Source of the DNA: CAYMAZ01 sp964388575
Lineage (GTDB): Bacteria > Bacteroidota > Bacteroidia > Bacteroidales > DTU049
Length of the DNA stretch: 64,000 nucleotides
Direction of reading: 5' to 3'
Assembly: GCA_964388575.1 (NCBI GenBank)
Contig: CAYMAZ010000010.1
Span: 32,058 to 96,057 of the forward strand
A model generated the notes under the pieces. It saw nothing but the letters and a program-made list of their open reading frames with translations, was not told the origin of the DNA and did no database searches. Positions 9,272 through 18,428 of this stretch are shown piece after piece (within the stretch, counting starts at the first letter, position 1; every line of letters begins with the position of its first letter). The position numbers and the translations under genes are program-made.

Positions 9272-10930
9272 TCAATAAAGGAAGCTGCTGCCTCCAAAAA
9301 ATTCACGTAATATTGAAGTGGGCGGAATTTCCTTTTCAGAAATTCGGTGAAAATAAGATAAAAATTTTAACAGTCTGACAGCTTCGGAAAATTCAGGTTT
9401 ATTTTCCGGAACTTCACTGAGAATTGGTTCGGCATAGAGTTTCAACACACCAAGTTCACACAACAAAGCGGAATTAAACATAATGTCAGCATTTTCCTGA
9501 AAGGGAAATATATACTTCTCTTCTCCCCTGCGAACACTTTGCCATCTTCTGAGTGTCTCCAGAGCTGAGTATCCCCTGTAACGGTAATCTCTCACCATGC
9601 GCCTGATAAGTCTGTTGTCAGTAGTGGGTATGGGATTTTGTGTATCAACTGAAATCTGTGTAAGTGCAGAAACAAATATTTTGTACTTAAATTCATCAGG
9701 AATCAGTTCTGTAAGTAAGGGATTCAGTGCATGAATTCCTTCTATTACAAGCAAATTATCTTCCTGTAGCCTGAGTCTTTTACCAGGATAGGTTTTTGAG
9801 CCTTTTGCAAAATCAAACACAGGCATATTGATTTCCTTCCCTTCCAACAAACCTTTCAGTTGTGTGTTGAAAAGCTTGATATCCAATGCCTCAGGACATT
9901 CGTAGTCATAATTCCCGGACTCATCCTTTGGTGTTTCTTCACGTTCAACAAAATAGTCGTCCATGGATATCTGAACACTTTTATATCCAAGAACTTCAAG
10001 CTGTACTGATAAACGTTTTGAAAATGTCGTTTTGCCTGATGATGATGGACCGCTCACCAGAATGATTTTCACTTTGTCCCGTTCATGAATCTGATCTGCA
10101 ATGAATGCAAGTTTTTTTTCATGCAATGCTTCTGAAACTTTGATAAGATTGCCTACGGTTTTATTATCAACATGCTGGTTCAGATCACCCACATATGAAA
10201 CACCAAGAATTTTAACCCAGTTTTTATGTTCCTGAAAAACTGAAAACAATTTATCATATCTGACAACTCTTGAACATTTTGTCGGATTATATCTGGAAGG
10301 AGGCTGTAACAACACTCCGTTGTAGTATTTTTCAATGTGAAAAACCTGCAGATAGGCTGTAGACGGAACCAGATAGCCATAATAGTAATTGACAGTTTTA
10401 TCAAGACTATAAACAGAAGTATACACCCGGCTTCTGGTTTGAAAAAGGCGTTTCTTCTCTGGCAAATGGCTTTTTTCATAAATGGCAATTGCATCTTCGG
10501 TGAGCATTTCCTCACGTTCAAAGGGAAGATCTGCCTCAATAAGTTGGCGCATTCTGTTTTTCAGAGCAGCGATCACATCATGATTCAGATCACACGGCAG
10601 ATTATGAATTTCACAATATTTTCCACCTGATATTGAATGCTGAATCAATAAATGACTTTCTGGATAAAGATCTTTAAGTGCTTTATAGAGCAAAAAACTA
10701 AGAGATCTCAGATACATCTGATGCCCGGTCGGGTGAGTAATGTCAAAAAACCTGATCTTTTTTGGTTTAAACACCATATACCCCAACTCTTTCACCTTGT
10801 TGTTGACAAGAGCTCCAACAACAGGATATTTCAACTCGGGTTTGAAGGCTTTGTACAACTCTCCCAACGTAATCCCGGAAGGAAAGTCTTCATAACAATT
10901 GTCACAATTTTCACAAATAATTCTCACCAT
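9272..10930 (-). CDS. Nucleoside kinase with N-terminal TGS / ThrRS-like domains
   Basis: A 552-residue protein of the uridine kinase / phosphoribulokinase P-loop family. The N-terminal ~60 residues look like a TGS domain (FPSGITLGELYKAF). Residues about 65-220 resemble the second additional domain of threonyl-tRNA synthetase, with H and C residues in HPTGHQMYL and KYCEIHN. The kinase domain starts near residue 285 with Walker A GPSSSGKTTFSKR, then SMDDYF and LLVIEGIHALNP. This three-part layout and length are typical of the Bacteroidetes/Firmicutes proteins annotated as nucleoside kinases; the natural substrate is not well fixed. It starts 59 nt after the iorB stop and is likely the last gene of the iorA-iorB transcript. 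Cytosolic: no signal peptide or membrane segment. Confidence 0.85.
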   Translation of the reverse strand: MVRIICENCDNCYEDFPSGITLGELYKAFKPELKYPVVGALVNNKVKELGYMVFKPKKIRFFDITHPTGHQMYLRSLSFLLYKALKDLYPESHLLIQHSISGGKYCEIHNLPCDLNHDVIAALKNRMRQLIEADLPFEREEMLTEDAIAIYEKSHLPEKKRLFQTRSRVYTSVYSLDKTVNYYYGYLVPSTAYLQVFHIEKYYNGVLLQPPSRYNPTKCSRVVRYDKLFSVFQEHKNWVKILGVSYVGDLNQHVDNKTVGNLIKVSEALHEKKLAFIADQIHERDKVKIILVSGPSSSGKTTFSKRLSVQLEVLGYKSVQISMDDYFVEREETPKDESGNYDYECPEALDIKLFNTQLKGLLEGKEINMPVFDFAKGSKTYPGKRLRLQEDNLLVIEGIHALNPLLTELIPDEFKYKIFVSALTQISVDTQNPIPTTDNRLIRRMVRDYRYRGYSALETLRRWQSVRRGEEKYIFPFQENADIMFNSALLCELGVLKLYAEPILSEVPENKPEFSEAVRLLKFLSYFHRISEKEIPPTSILREFFGGSSFLY

Positions 10931-10989
10931 ACGTTTTCTTTACTGTCAATCCAGCCATCAATTCATGAAATCTCATTTGGCAAAATTTT

Positions 10990-11574
10990 TCACACTTTAT
11001 ATTGCTTTGCAAAGTCAAGTCCGGCATGGAGTGCTTTAATATTCCCTTCAATAACTTCATCTCCTTTTGTACGGAATAATTTCTGAATGGCTTTTTCCAG
11101 AACAGTAACTTCAATGCCAATATTTGGAGAAGCAGCCCCAAGAATGATCATGTTTGCCGACTTTGGAAATTTAATCTCTCTTGCCATTTCATCTGCAGGC
11201 AATGCAACATGGTTTTTAAAATTTCTAACCTCAATTAGAAGCTGCTCAACATCAGGATAGTTCTGAATGTTCACATAGGGATCTGTGCTTGTTATCAGCC
11301 AACCGTCAGGACCGAGCATTGGCAGATATCTGAGAGATTCCATAGGCTCAACTGAAATGATCATATCTGCTTTCCCATAAGGAATCAAATCAGACATAAT
11401 TTCATTATCTGATAATCTGAAATGGGACTGTACATCACCACCCCGCTGACTCATTCCATGAACTTCAGCCTGTTTGATGTGCAAACCCAAATCAACAGCA
11501 GCAAAACCTATGACTGCAGCTATTGACAATATTCCCTGACCACCAACACCGGCTAAAATGATATCTTTTTTCAT
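10990..11574 (-). CDS. iorB: Indolepyruvate:ferredoxin oxidoreductase, beta subunit
   Basis: A 194-residue protein beginning MKKDIILAGVGGQGILS, the glycine-rich start of the pyruvate/ketoisovalerate oxidoreductase gamma domain, followed by AEVHGMSQRGGDVQSH, also highly characteristic. With the alpha subunit just upstream (24 nt away) it would convert aryl pyruvates from aromatic amino-acid transamination to aryl-acetyl-CoA, reducing ferredoxin. The paired gene order iorA-iorB and normal length make the call secure. Physiological direction (oxidation or reductive carboxylation) cannot be read from sequence. Confidence 0.93.
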   Translation of the reverse strand: MKKDIILAGVGGQGILSIAAVIGFAAVDLGLHIKQAEVHGMSQRGGDVQSHFRLSDNEIMSDLIPYGKADMIISVEPMESLRYLPMLGPDGWLITSTDPYVNIQNYPDVEQLLIEVRNFKNHVALPADEMAREIKFPKSANMIILGAASPNIGIEVTVLEKAIQKLFRTKGDEVIEGNIKALHAGLDFAKQYKV

Positions 11575-11598
11575 GATTGTATTTTTTTTAGATATTTA

Positions 11599-13209
11599 TT
11601 ATGCTTCCTTTTCTTTAAATTTATTTCGCATTCTTCTGTTTAATGTCTGAATACATTCGCGTGTGGGGATAATAACAGAAACCCCTTCATAGGCCAGTTC
11701 CCTGCTTATAATTTCAGTATTTTCAGCATGGTTCTTTCTCAATGGTTTTAAAATATGAATGTGCTCCTCTTCAACTCCAATCCCTTTGCAAATCTCAGCA
11801 ACACGACCAAAAGCAGATGATGTTTGCCCTCCGGTCATCCCTGTTGTTGAATTATCGAGAATTAAAACCGTAATCGGAGATTTTGCATTCACAGCGTCCA
11901 GTAATCCGGTCATTCCACTGTGTGTAAATGTACTATCTCCAATCACAGCCACAGCAGGAACAAGTCCTGCATCTGCAGCACCCTTGGCCATTGTAATTGA
12001 AGCACCCATATCAACACAAGTATTGATTGCTTCAAAAGGAGCCAGAGCGCCGAGTGTATAACAACCTATATCTGAGAAAACACGGCCTTTACCATATTTT
12101 TCCATGGCTTCATTCAACGCATTGTATGAATCAATATGCGAACATCCGTTACACATTGAAGGCGGTCGTCCTACTACCAAGCTGGGAACAGACTGTCCGA
12201 TTGTGTCATCCATACCAAGTGCAAGAGCAAGAATGTTGGGATTCAGTTCCCCATCGCGAGGAATTGTCCCATCAAGTCTTCCATGTACTTTTATTCCGAT
12301 GCTGAGTAATCCTTTCAATTGCTCTTCAACAACCGGATACCCGTCTTCCACTACTAGCACTTTTTCAGTCTCTTTCACCATTTTGTCTATCATCTTTGTT
12401 GGAAGAGGGTATTGTGTCAATCTGATGACAGGATAAGGACAATTTCGATCCTGATAGTTTTCCATTAAATAATTGAAGCCCAAACCACATGCAATAATGC
12501 CCATGCTCTTATCGGAACCCTCAATATACTGATTATTTCCTGATTGTTCAGATTCCTGCTCAAAAGAAGTTTGATTATTCAGTAACACTTTATACTGTTT
12601 TCTTGCAATAGCAGGCAGAAGAACAAATTGTCTAAGATTTGCAGGAAGCTTCATATCATTCTGCGTAAGTTGATCCCGTCTGACAACTGCTGCACGTGAG
12701 TGTGCAAGTCGTGTGGTAATTCGCATCAAAACCGGTATCTGGAATTTTTCAGAGAGTTCAAAGCCATAAAAAATCATGTCGTAAGCCTGTTGCTGATTCG
12801 CTGGTTCAAGTATGGGGATCAGGGCAAACTTGCCGAAAAAACGACTGTCCTGCTCATTTTGAGAAGAATGCATTGAAGGATCATCTGCAGCAACAACAAT
12901 CAGTCCTCCGTTAGCGCCGGTAATTGCTGAATTCATAAAAGGATCGGCAGCAACATTTAATCCCACATGCTTCATACATGCCATTGAACGTTTCCCGGCA
13001 TATGACATTCCAAGCGCTCCTTCCATGGCTGTTTTTTCATTTGCTCCCCAGCATGCTGTTATTCCTTTTTCTCTGGCTTCTTTCGATGCTCTTACATATT
13101 CCGTAATTTCAGTTGATGGAGTCCCGGGATATGCATATATCCCTGACAATCCGGCGTCAATTGCTCCCTGTGCAATGGCCTCATCTCCAAGTAACATTAA
13201 TCTTTGCAT
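11599..13209 (-). CDS. iorA: Indolepyruvate:ferredoxin oxidoreductase, alpha subunit without ferredoxin domain
   Basis: A 536-residue thiamine-diphosphate enzyme. The N-terminal half carries the pyrimidine-binding domain (GDEAIAQGAIDAGLSG, YPGTPSTEI). The C-terminal half carries the diphosphate-binding domain with CNGCSH, DIGCYTLG, GDSTFTHSG and LDNSTTGMTGGQ. Typical IorA proteins end in a two-cluster 4Fe-4S ferredoxin domain, about 600 residues in total. This protein ends at TRECIQTLNRR with no CxxCxxC motif, so electrons probably pass to a separate ferredoxin. A shorter form is, as far as I recall, known in Bacteroidetes. The start lies 38 nt from a -7-type promoter, and iorB follows after 24 nt. 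Confidence 0.92.
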   Translation of the reverse strand: MQRLMLLGDEAIAQGAIDAGLSGIYAYPGTPSTEITEYVRASKEAREKGITACWGANEKTAMEGALGMSYAGKRSMACMKHVGLNVAADPFMNSAITGANGGLIVVAADDPSMHSSQNEQDSRFFGKFALIPILEPANQQQAYDMIFYGFELSEKFQIPVLMRITTRLAHSRAAVVRRDQLTQNDMKLPANLRQFVLLPAIARKQYKVLLNNQTSFEQESEQSGNNQYIEGSDKSMGIIACGLGFNYLMENYQDRNCPYPVIRLTQYPLPTKMIDKMVKETEKVLVVEDGYPVVEEQLKGLLSIGIKVHGRLDGTIPRDGELNPNILALALGMDDTIGQSVPSLVVGRPPSMCNGCSHIDSYNALNEAMEKYGKGRVFSDIGCYTLGALAPFEAINTCVDMGASITMAKGAADAGLVPAVAVIGDSTFTHSGMTGLLDAVNAKSPITVLILDNSTTGMTGGQTSSAFGRVAEICKGIGVEEEHIHILKPLRKNHAENTEIISRELAYEGVSVIIPTRECIQTLNRRMRNKFKEKEA

Positions 13210-13246
13210 ATAGTCTCAGTTATTTTTGTTTGTGATGTGAAAGGCA

Positions 13247-13254
13247 CAAAACTA
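13247..13254 (-). promoter_or_regulatory. Candidate -7 element for iorA
   Basis: The minus strand reads TAGTTTTG, matching TAnnTTTG, 38 nt before the iorA ATG. No matching -33 motif was found. Confidence 0.4.
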
Positions 13255-13361
13255 ATAAAAAAAGCTTAATCCGAGGGATTATTTTTTTGTTCAGTGAAAA
13301 TAAACGACACATACATAAAGGTTTGGAACATTATTTGTTACATGACCGGAAACAATGTGTA

Positions 13362-13673
13362 ATGAAAAAAATATTGATCTTTTCTTTTCTCCTTGTTTCC
13401 TTAAGTCCCCTATTCTCACAGATTGTATATAAAACGACCTGGAAAAGTGAAGCAACACATACAGCTTATGTTACTGACTGGAAAAGTGAAGCAGATATCA
13501 TTGTATATGTCACCACTTGGAAAAGTGAAGCAAAGGGAAAAACAGGCACATGGTTTTTCACAGAGTGGAAAAGTGAAGCCGAATGGATCGTGTATTTTAC
13601 TGAATGGAAAAGTGAAGCTGATATCAAGATCTATTTCAGCAACTGGAAGTCTGAGGCTGGAATCACAAAATAA
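13362..13673 (+). CDS. Small secreted WKSEA-repeat protein (DUF6150-like)
   Basis: I chose ATG 13362, not the in-frame ATG at 13287, because it begins a clear signal peptide (MKKILIFSFLLVSLSPLFSQ). The 103-residue product carries six copies of the pentapeptide WKSEA, most spaced 13-14 residues apart, in a pattern like VYVTxWKSEADI. At DNA level the unit tggaaaagtgaagc recurs nearly unchanged. Alternating hydrophobic and aromatic residues between copies suggest stacked short beta strands. It resembles DUF6150-type proteins as I recall that family; no function is known to me. It stands alone, convergent with alaS (13 nt between the stops). Probably periplasmic or exported. Confidence 0.75.
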   Translation: MKKILIFSFLLVSLSPLFSQIVYKTTWKSEATHTAYVTDWKSEADIIVYVTTWKSEAKGKTGTWFFTEWKSEAEWIVYFTEWKSEADIKIYFSNWKSEAGITK

Positions 13674-13686
13674 TTATGTTTTGTTT

Positions 13687-16311
13687 TTATTGTAAAAGGT
13701 ACTGAAGACCCAGATCAAGTGCTTTCTGAATTCCCTTAGGATCTGAGCCGCCTGCTGTCGCCATTCCAGGCTGACCGCCTCCACCTCCTCCAATGTAATG
13801 TGCCAGTTCTTTAACAATATTTCCAGCATGTAACCTTCTTGTCTTTACAAGATCATCAGAAATAATAACTGATATTGAAGCCTTTCCCTCATACTCATTC
13901 CCAATCAGATAAAAATAAGGGACCTCACTCTTATTCTTTAATTCAAAAACAAGATTTTTAATATGTGCAGAAGGCATGTTCAGTCTGGCTGTAATTACAC
14001 GAATACCTTTCTTTTCCTTCACTTCATTCAGCAAATCCTGCACTGTGTTTCCGATGGTTTGGAGTTCAAACTCTTCAATTTTTTTTTCGAGTTTTTTCAC
14101 CTGTTCTCTCAATTGCTCAGTTGCTTCAATCAAATTTCTGGGATTATTTAATCCCTGCCTGATAGTTTGAATTGTGTTCCATTGCTCCAGCATCAACTTT
14201 ACAGCTTTTTCCCCTGTAACAGCTTCAATTCTCCGGATTCCAGCAGCAATAGAGCTTTCAGAAATAATTTTAAATACTCCGATACTCCCGGTTGCAGAAA
14301 CATGTGTTCCACCGCAAAGTTCAAGCGAATCTCCAAATCCAATAGTCCTGACATGTTCATCATATTTTTCGCCGAACAGTGCTATCGCCCCCTGCTGCAA
14401 TGCTTCGTTAATGGATATTCTTCTTTTCTCAACAACTGGTAAATTTTTTCTGATTTCAGCATTCACCATCATTTCAACCTGTTCAATTTCTTCCGGTGAC
14501 AGTTTTTGAAAATGTGAAAAGTCAAATCTCATCGAATCAGGAGTTACAAAAGACCCTTTCTGTTCAACATGTTTCCCGATGATTGTTCTTAAAGCATGGT
14601 GCATCAGATGTGTTGCAGAGTGATTGCGCATGGTGTTGAATCTTGCATTCTCATTAACTTCAGCCATAAAACCTGCTTTAGGGTCTTCGGGAAGCGTTTC
14701 GGAAATATGAATGATGAGATCAATTTCCTTTATTGTTTCAATAATCCTGATGGTTTCATTTTGATTTTTGATTACTCCTGTATCTCCAACCTGACCTCCG
14801 CTCTCACCGTAAAAAGGTGTTTTATCAAAAACAAGTTGAAAATAGATTTTGCCTTTTTTTTGAATTTTCCGGTAACGTGTAATATTCACCGGACAACGCA
14901 TGTGATCCCAGCCAACAAATTCACTTTTTGCAACTTCGGTTACGATTGTCCAGTCATCCTTTTCAACAACGGCATCCTTACGACTGCGTTCTTTCTGAAG
15001 ATTTAAGTGTTTTTCGAACGTTTTCATGTCAATTGACATTCCTTTCTCCCGGCTCATCAGCTCTGTCAAATCAACTGGAAACCCATAGGTGTCATATAAT
15101 TCAAAAACAAATTTACCATCCAGAATCTTTTGTTCAGGAAATGCAGAAATGTAATCTTCAAATTTCTGAATACCTGTTTCAAGTGTCCTCAAAAAAGACT
15201 GTTCCTCTTCAAAAATAACTTTCTCAATCAATTGTTGTTGCTTTGCAAGTTCCGGAAAGAAATTTCCCATCTGTTCTACAAGTACCGGTACCAACTCAAA
15301 AACAAAAGGGTTGTTCATATTCAGGAATGTGTATCCATATCGGACTGCACGGCGAAGAATACGTCGAATAACATAACCAGCTTTCACATTTGATGGGATC
15401 TGTCCGTCAGCAATGGCAAAAGCAACCGCACGCAAATGATCCGACACAACTCTGCATGCAATGTCTTTCTTTTCATTCTTCCCGTATGTGAACTTCGCAA
15501 GCTTCTCAATCTTTGAAATAAGAGGTAAAAAAACATCTGTATCGTAATTCGATGATTTTCCCTGAATGACACGACACACCCTTTCAAAACCCATTCCTGT
15601 ATCCACATGTCTGTGCTTCAACGGATGAAGTTTGCCCTGCATATCCCTGTAAAACTGAATAAAAACAAGATTCCAGATTTCTATCACCTGAGGATGATCA
15701 GCATTAACCAACTGATTTCCAGGAACCAACATTTTTTCTTCATCAGTTCTGAGATCAACATGTATTTCTGAACAGGGACCACATGGACCTGAATCTCCCA
15801 TTTCCCAGAAATTATCCTTTTTGCTCCCGGGCAAAACACGCTCTGAAGGCAAATATCTTTCCCAGAATTTCTTTGCTTCCAGATCAGGCTCAAGTTGCTC
15901 CTGCACATCTCCTTCAAAATAAGTAGCAAACATCATATCTGATGAAATGCCGTAGATTTTTGTTAAAAGCTCAAAAGCCCATTCGATTGCTTCCTCTTTA
16001 AAATAATCCCCAAAAGACCAGTTCCCCAGCATTTCAAACATCGTATGATGATACGTATCGTGTCCCACTTCTTCCAGATCATTATGTTTCCCGGAAACTC
16101 TCAAACATTTTTGAGTGTTGGCTATTCTGGAATAAGAGGACGTTTTATTGTCAAGAAAAACATCTTTAAACTGATTCATTCCGGCATTTGTAAACATTAA
16201 TGTGGGATCGTTTTTCAATACCATGGGGGCTGAAGGAACAATTTGATGCTTTTTTGATTGAAAAAAATCAAAAAATGCCTGTCTGATTTCTTCTGATGAA
16301 TGCATATTCAA
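13687..16311 (-). CDS. alaS: Alanyl-tRNA synthetase
   Basis: An 874-residue class II synthetase that charges tRNA-Ala. The N-terminal catalytic core starts IRQAFFDFFQSKKHQIVPS and contains LMFTNAGMNQFKDVFL. The editing domain has the zinc-binding set HSATHLMHHALR and CGGTH. A coiled coil (EQLREQVKKLEKKIEEFE) precedes the C-terminal DHHA1 domain with its glycine-rich GGGGGGQPGMATAGG. Length matches the family. It has its own -7-type promoter and no obvious operon partner. Confidence 0.97.
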   Translation of the reverse strand: MNMHSSEEIRQAFFDFFQSKKHQIVPSAPMVLKNDPTLMFTNAGMNQFKDVFLDNKTSSYSRIANTQKCLRVSGKHNDLEEVGHDTYHHTMFEMLGNWSFGDYFKEEAIEWAFELLTKIYGISSDMMFATYFEGDVQEQLEPDLEAKKFWERYLPSERVLPGSKKDNFWEMGDSGPCGPCSEIHVDLRTDEEKMLVPGNQLVNADHPQVIEIWNLVFIQFYRDMQGKLHPLKHRHVDTGMGFERVCRVIQGKSSNYDTDVFLPLISKIEKLAKFTYGKNEKKDIACRVVSDHLRAVAFAIADGQIPSNVKAGYVIRRILRRAVRYGYTFLNMNNPFVFELVPVLVEQMGNFFPELAKQQQLIEKVIFEEEQSFLRTLETGIQKFEDYISAFPEQKILDGKFVFELYDTYGFPVDLTELMSREKGMSIDMKTFEKHLNLQKERSRKDAVVEKDDWTIVTEVAKSEFVGWDHMRCPVNITRYRKIQKKGKIYFQLVFDKTPFYGESGGQVGDTGVIKNQNETIRIIETIKEIDLIIHISETLPEDPKAGFMAEVNENARFNTMRNHSATHLMHHALRTIIGKHVEQKGSFVTPDSMRFDFSHFQKLSPEEIEQVEMMVNAEIRKNLPVVEKRRISINEALQQGAIALFGEKYDEHVRTIGFGDSLELCGGTHVSATGSIGVFKIISESSIAAGIRRIEAVTGEKAVKLMLEQWNTIQTIRQGLNNPRNLIEATEQLREQVKKLEKKIEEFELQTIGNTVQDLLNEVKEKKGIRVITARLNMPSAHIKNLVFELKNKSEVPYFYLIGNEYEGKASISVIISDDLVKTRRLHAGNIVKELAHYIGGGGGGQPGMATAGGSDPKGIQKALDLGLQYLLQ

Positions 16312-16338
16312 CTCTTAATTCATATTATTGTAAACCTG

Positions 16339-16346
16339 CAAAATTA
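16339..16346 (-). promoter_or_regulatory. Candidate -7 element for alaS
   Basis: The minus strand reads TAATTTTG, about 28 nt before the alaS ATG at 16311. No -33 motif is apparent. Confidence 0.4.
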
Positions 16347-16438
16347 CTTGAATTTTTATTAAAAACCATTTTAATATGTCTGATCCAACTGTTTCCTGTT
16401 GGCAGTATGAGTCATATTTGCAACAATATGACATTCAT

Positions 16439-17602
16439 TTATTGCCCAAAGGGGCGGGCAAAAAGTTCTACTTCTTTTTTGGTTACCTTTTTATCTGAAA
16501 GAATGATCAGCCTTTCAACCACATTCCGGAGTTCTCTAATATTGCCGGTCCAGGGCAGTTTTTGCAATGCATCAATTGCATCATTGTCAAACTGAATCTT
16601 GTTCCGACCGTGAATTGCACAAATCTCACCTGAAAAATGTTCTACCAGTAAAGGAATATCTTCTTTCCTCTCACGTAATGGTGGAACGTGAAATACAATC
16701 ACACTTAACCTGTGATAGAGATCTTCTCTGAAATTACCATTTTGTATTTCTTCACTGAGGTTTTTATTGGTTGCAGCAATTACCCTTACATCTACAGGAA
16801 TTTCCTTTTCTCCACCAACCCTCGTTATCTTACTTTCCTGTAAGGCCCTTAATACCTTCGCTTGAGCCGATAAGCTCATGTCTCCAACCTCATCCAGAAA
16901 TAAAGTGCCTCCCCCAGCCTGTTCAAAATCTCCCTTACGCTGCTTAATTGCCGAAGTAAACGAACCCTTCTCATGTCCGAACAGCTGACTTTCAATCAGC
17001 TCAGATGGAATCGCTGCACAATTCACTTCTATAAATGGACCTTGTGCTCTTGAACTACTTTCATGGATTCCACGTGCCACCAATTCCTTCCCGGTGCCGT
17101 TTTCTCCCTCAATTAAAACACGTGCATCTGTAGGAGCAACCCGTGAAATCAAATCCCTGATCTGTTCCATCGCTTTTGATTTGCCGATCATTTCGTAAGA
17201 TTGATTTATCTTTCGTTTTAACGCTTTGGTTTCTTTGACCAAAACAGTTCTGTCAAGTGCATTTCTAACTGTTACCAGAAGTCTGTTTAAATCAAGGGGT
17301 TTTGAAATAAAATCAAATGCACCCATTTTTATTGCTTCTACTGCTGTTTCTATATTGCCATGGCCTGAAATCATTACTACAGGAATATCTGAATTCTCCA
17401 TAATTTTTTCGAGCACTTCAATTCCATCCATTCTGGGCATTTTGATGTCACACAGAATCAGGTCATAACTTTTCTCTTTCAGCTTTGAAAGACCTGTCAT
17501 TCCGTCTTCAGCATCGTCAACAACAAACTTTTCATATTCCAGGATATCTCTGAGTGAATTCCTGATACTTCGCTCATCATCAATAATTAATACAGTGGGC
17601 AT
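16439..17602 (-). CDS. NtrC-type response regulator (receiver + AAA+) lacking a DNA-binding domain
   Basis: A 387-residue protein. Receiver domain at 1-120 with DD acidic pair, phospho-acceptor Asp in LILCDIKMPRMDG and Lys in SKPLD. AAA+ sigma-54 activation domain at about 135-365 with Walker A GENGTGKE, Walker B GGTLFLDEVGD and an arginine-rich LYHRLSVIVFHVPPLRER. The sigma-54 contact loop, usually GAFTGA, reads GSFTSA. The protein ends about 15 residues after the AAA+ lid (KEVELFARPFGQ) with no Fis-type helix-turn-helix, so it may activate RpoN promoters from solution or act through a partner. Its start is 100 nt beyond the stop of the OmpR-type regulator on the same strand; the cognate kinase is not identifiable here. 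Confidence 0.9.
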   Translation of the reverse strand: MPTVLIIDDERSIRNSLRDILEYEKFVVDDAEDGMTGLSKLKEKSYDLILCDIKMPRMDGIEVLEKIMENSDIPVVMISGHGNIETAVEAIKMGAFDFISKPLDLNRLLVTVRNALDRTVLVKETKALKRKINQSYEMIGKSKAMEQIRDLISRVAPTDARVLIEGENGTGKELVARGIHESSSRAQGPFIEVNCAAIPSELIESQLFGHEKGSFTSAIKQRKGDFEQAGGGTLFLDEVGDMSLSAQAKVLRALQESKITRVGGEKEIPVDVRVIAATNKNLSEEIQNGNFREDLYHRLSVIVFHVPPLRERKEDIPLLVEHFSGEICAIHGRNKIQFDNDAIDALQKLPWTGNIRELRNVVERLIILSDKKVTKKEVELFARPFGQ

Positions 17603-17702
17603 AATTTCTGATTATAAAGATTTTATTTTGCGAAAATACTTGATTTTTGCAAAGCACAGATAGAAAATTCTTTTAGTCTCTTCAATTTAGAGTAAAGGGA
17701 GC

Positions 17703-18416
17703 TTATTTTACAACAAGCTTGAACCCAACACCATGAATGTTTTCAATATTGACCTTGGAATCTTCGCTCAAATATTTCCTGAGTTTACTCACATAAACAT
17801 CCATACTTCTTCCCATAAAATAATCATCGTTCCCCCAAATTACTTTAAGAGCAAGACCACGGGTCAATACTTCGTTCCGTTTCAGATACAATAATTTCAG
17901 AAGTTGGCCTTCTTTCTTTGTCAGTTTTCGTTTTTCCTTTCCCCTGCTCAAAACAAGTGATTCCGAATTAAAAGTAAAACTTCCAATGGATATCACCGAT
18001 TCATCACCTGTTGAAAATAAACTTTCAGTAAATTTTGTTCTTTTCAGAACCGCTTCTATCCTGGCAAGCAATTCTTCAATATCAAATGGCTTTGTAATGT
18101 AATCATCTGCTCCGCTTTTGTATCCTTCAAGAGTGTCTTCCTTTGTTGATTTGGCTGTTAAAAAGATGATCGGCGTAAATTCATCTTTTTTCCTGATCTG
18201 TCTTGCCAGTGTGATTCCGTCCATCTTGGGCATCATAACGTCCAGCAATACAAGATCAAATTTCTGACTACTGTAATAAATCATTGCCGTGTCACCATCA
18301 AAACATGTAACTACATCATAATTTTTAAACATAAGTATATCCTCAACAATCGAGTTGAGATTCTTATCATCCTCTACAAAAAGGATTCTTGCCTTTGGTT
18401 GTTTACTTTTTCCCAT
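17703..18416 (-). CDS. OmpR-family response regulator
   Basis: A 237-residue regulator: receiver domain (acidic pair in FVEDDKNL, phospho-acceptor Asp in LVLLDVMMPKMDG, Lys in TKPFD), then a winged-helix DNA-binding domain at about 140-237 (GRSMDVYVSKLRKYL, IHGVGFKLVV). It follows the histidine kinase gene by 12 nt and is its obvious partner. Overall resemblance is to the RprY-type regulators of Bacteroidetes, but the regulon cannot be told from sequence. Confidence 0.93.
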   Translation of the reverse strand: MGKSKQPKARILFVEDDKNLNSIVEDILMFKNYDVVTCFDGDTAMIYYSSQKFDLVLLDVMMPKMDGITLARQIRKKDEFTPIIFLTAKSTKEDTLEGYKSGADDYITKPFDIEELLARIEAVLKRTKFTESLFSTGDESVISIGSFTFNSESLVLSRGKEKRKLTKKEGQLLKLLYLKRNEVLTRGLALKVIWGNDDYFMGRSMDVYVSKLRKYLSEDSKVNIENIHGVGFKLVVK

Positions 18417-18428
18417 AATATCTTTAGT

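Noticed and set aside
9116..9310. 64-residue plus-strand frame in the spacer
   Set aside because: Low-complexity, AT-rich, runs into the end of the nucleoside kinase gene; no recognisable features.
13423..13695. Alternative +1 frame through the WKSEA gene
   Set aside because: The repeat keeps any frame open; the chosen frame has the signal peptide and regular pattern.
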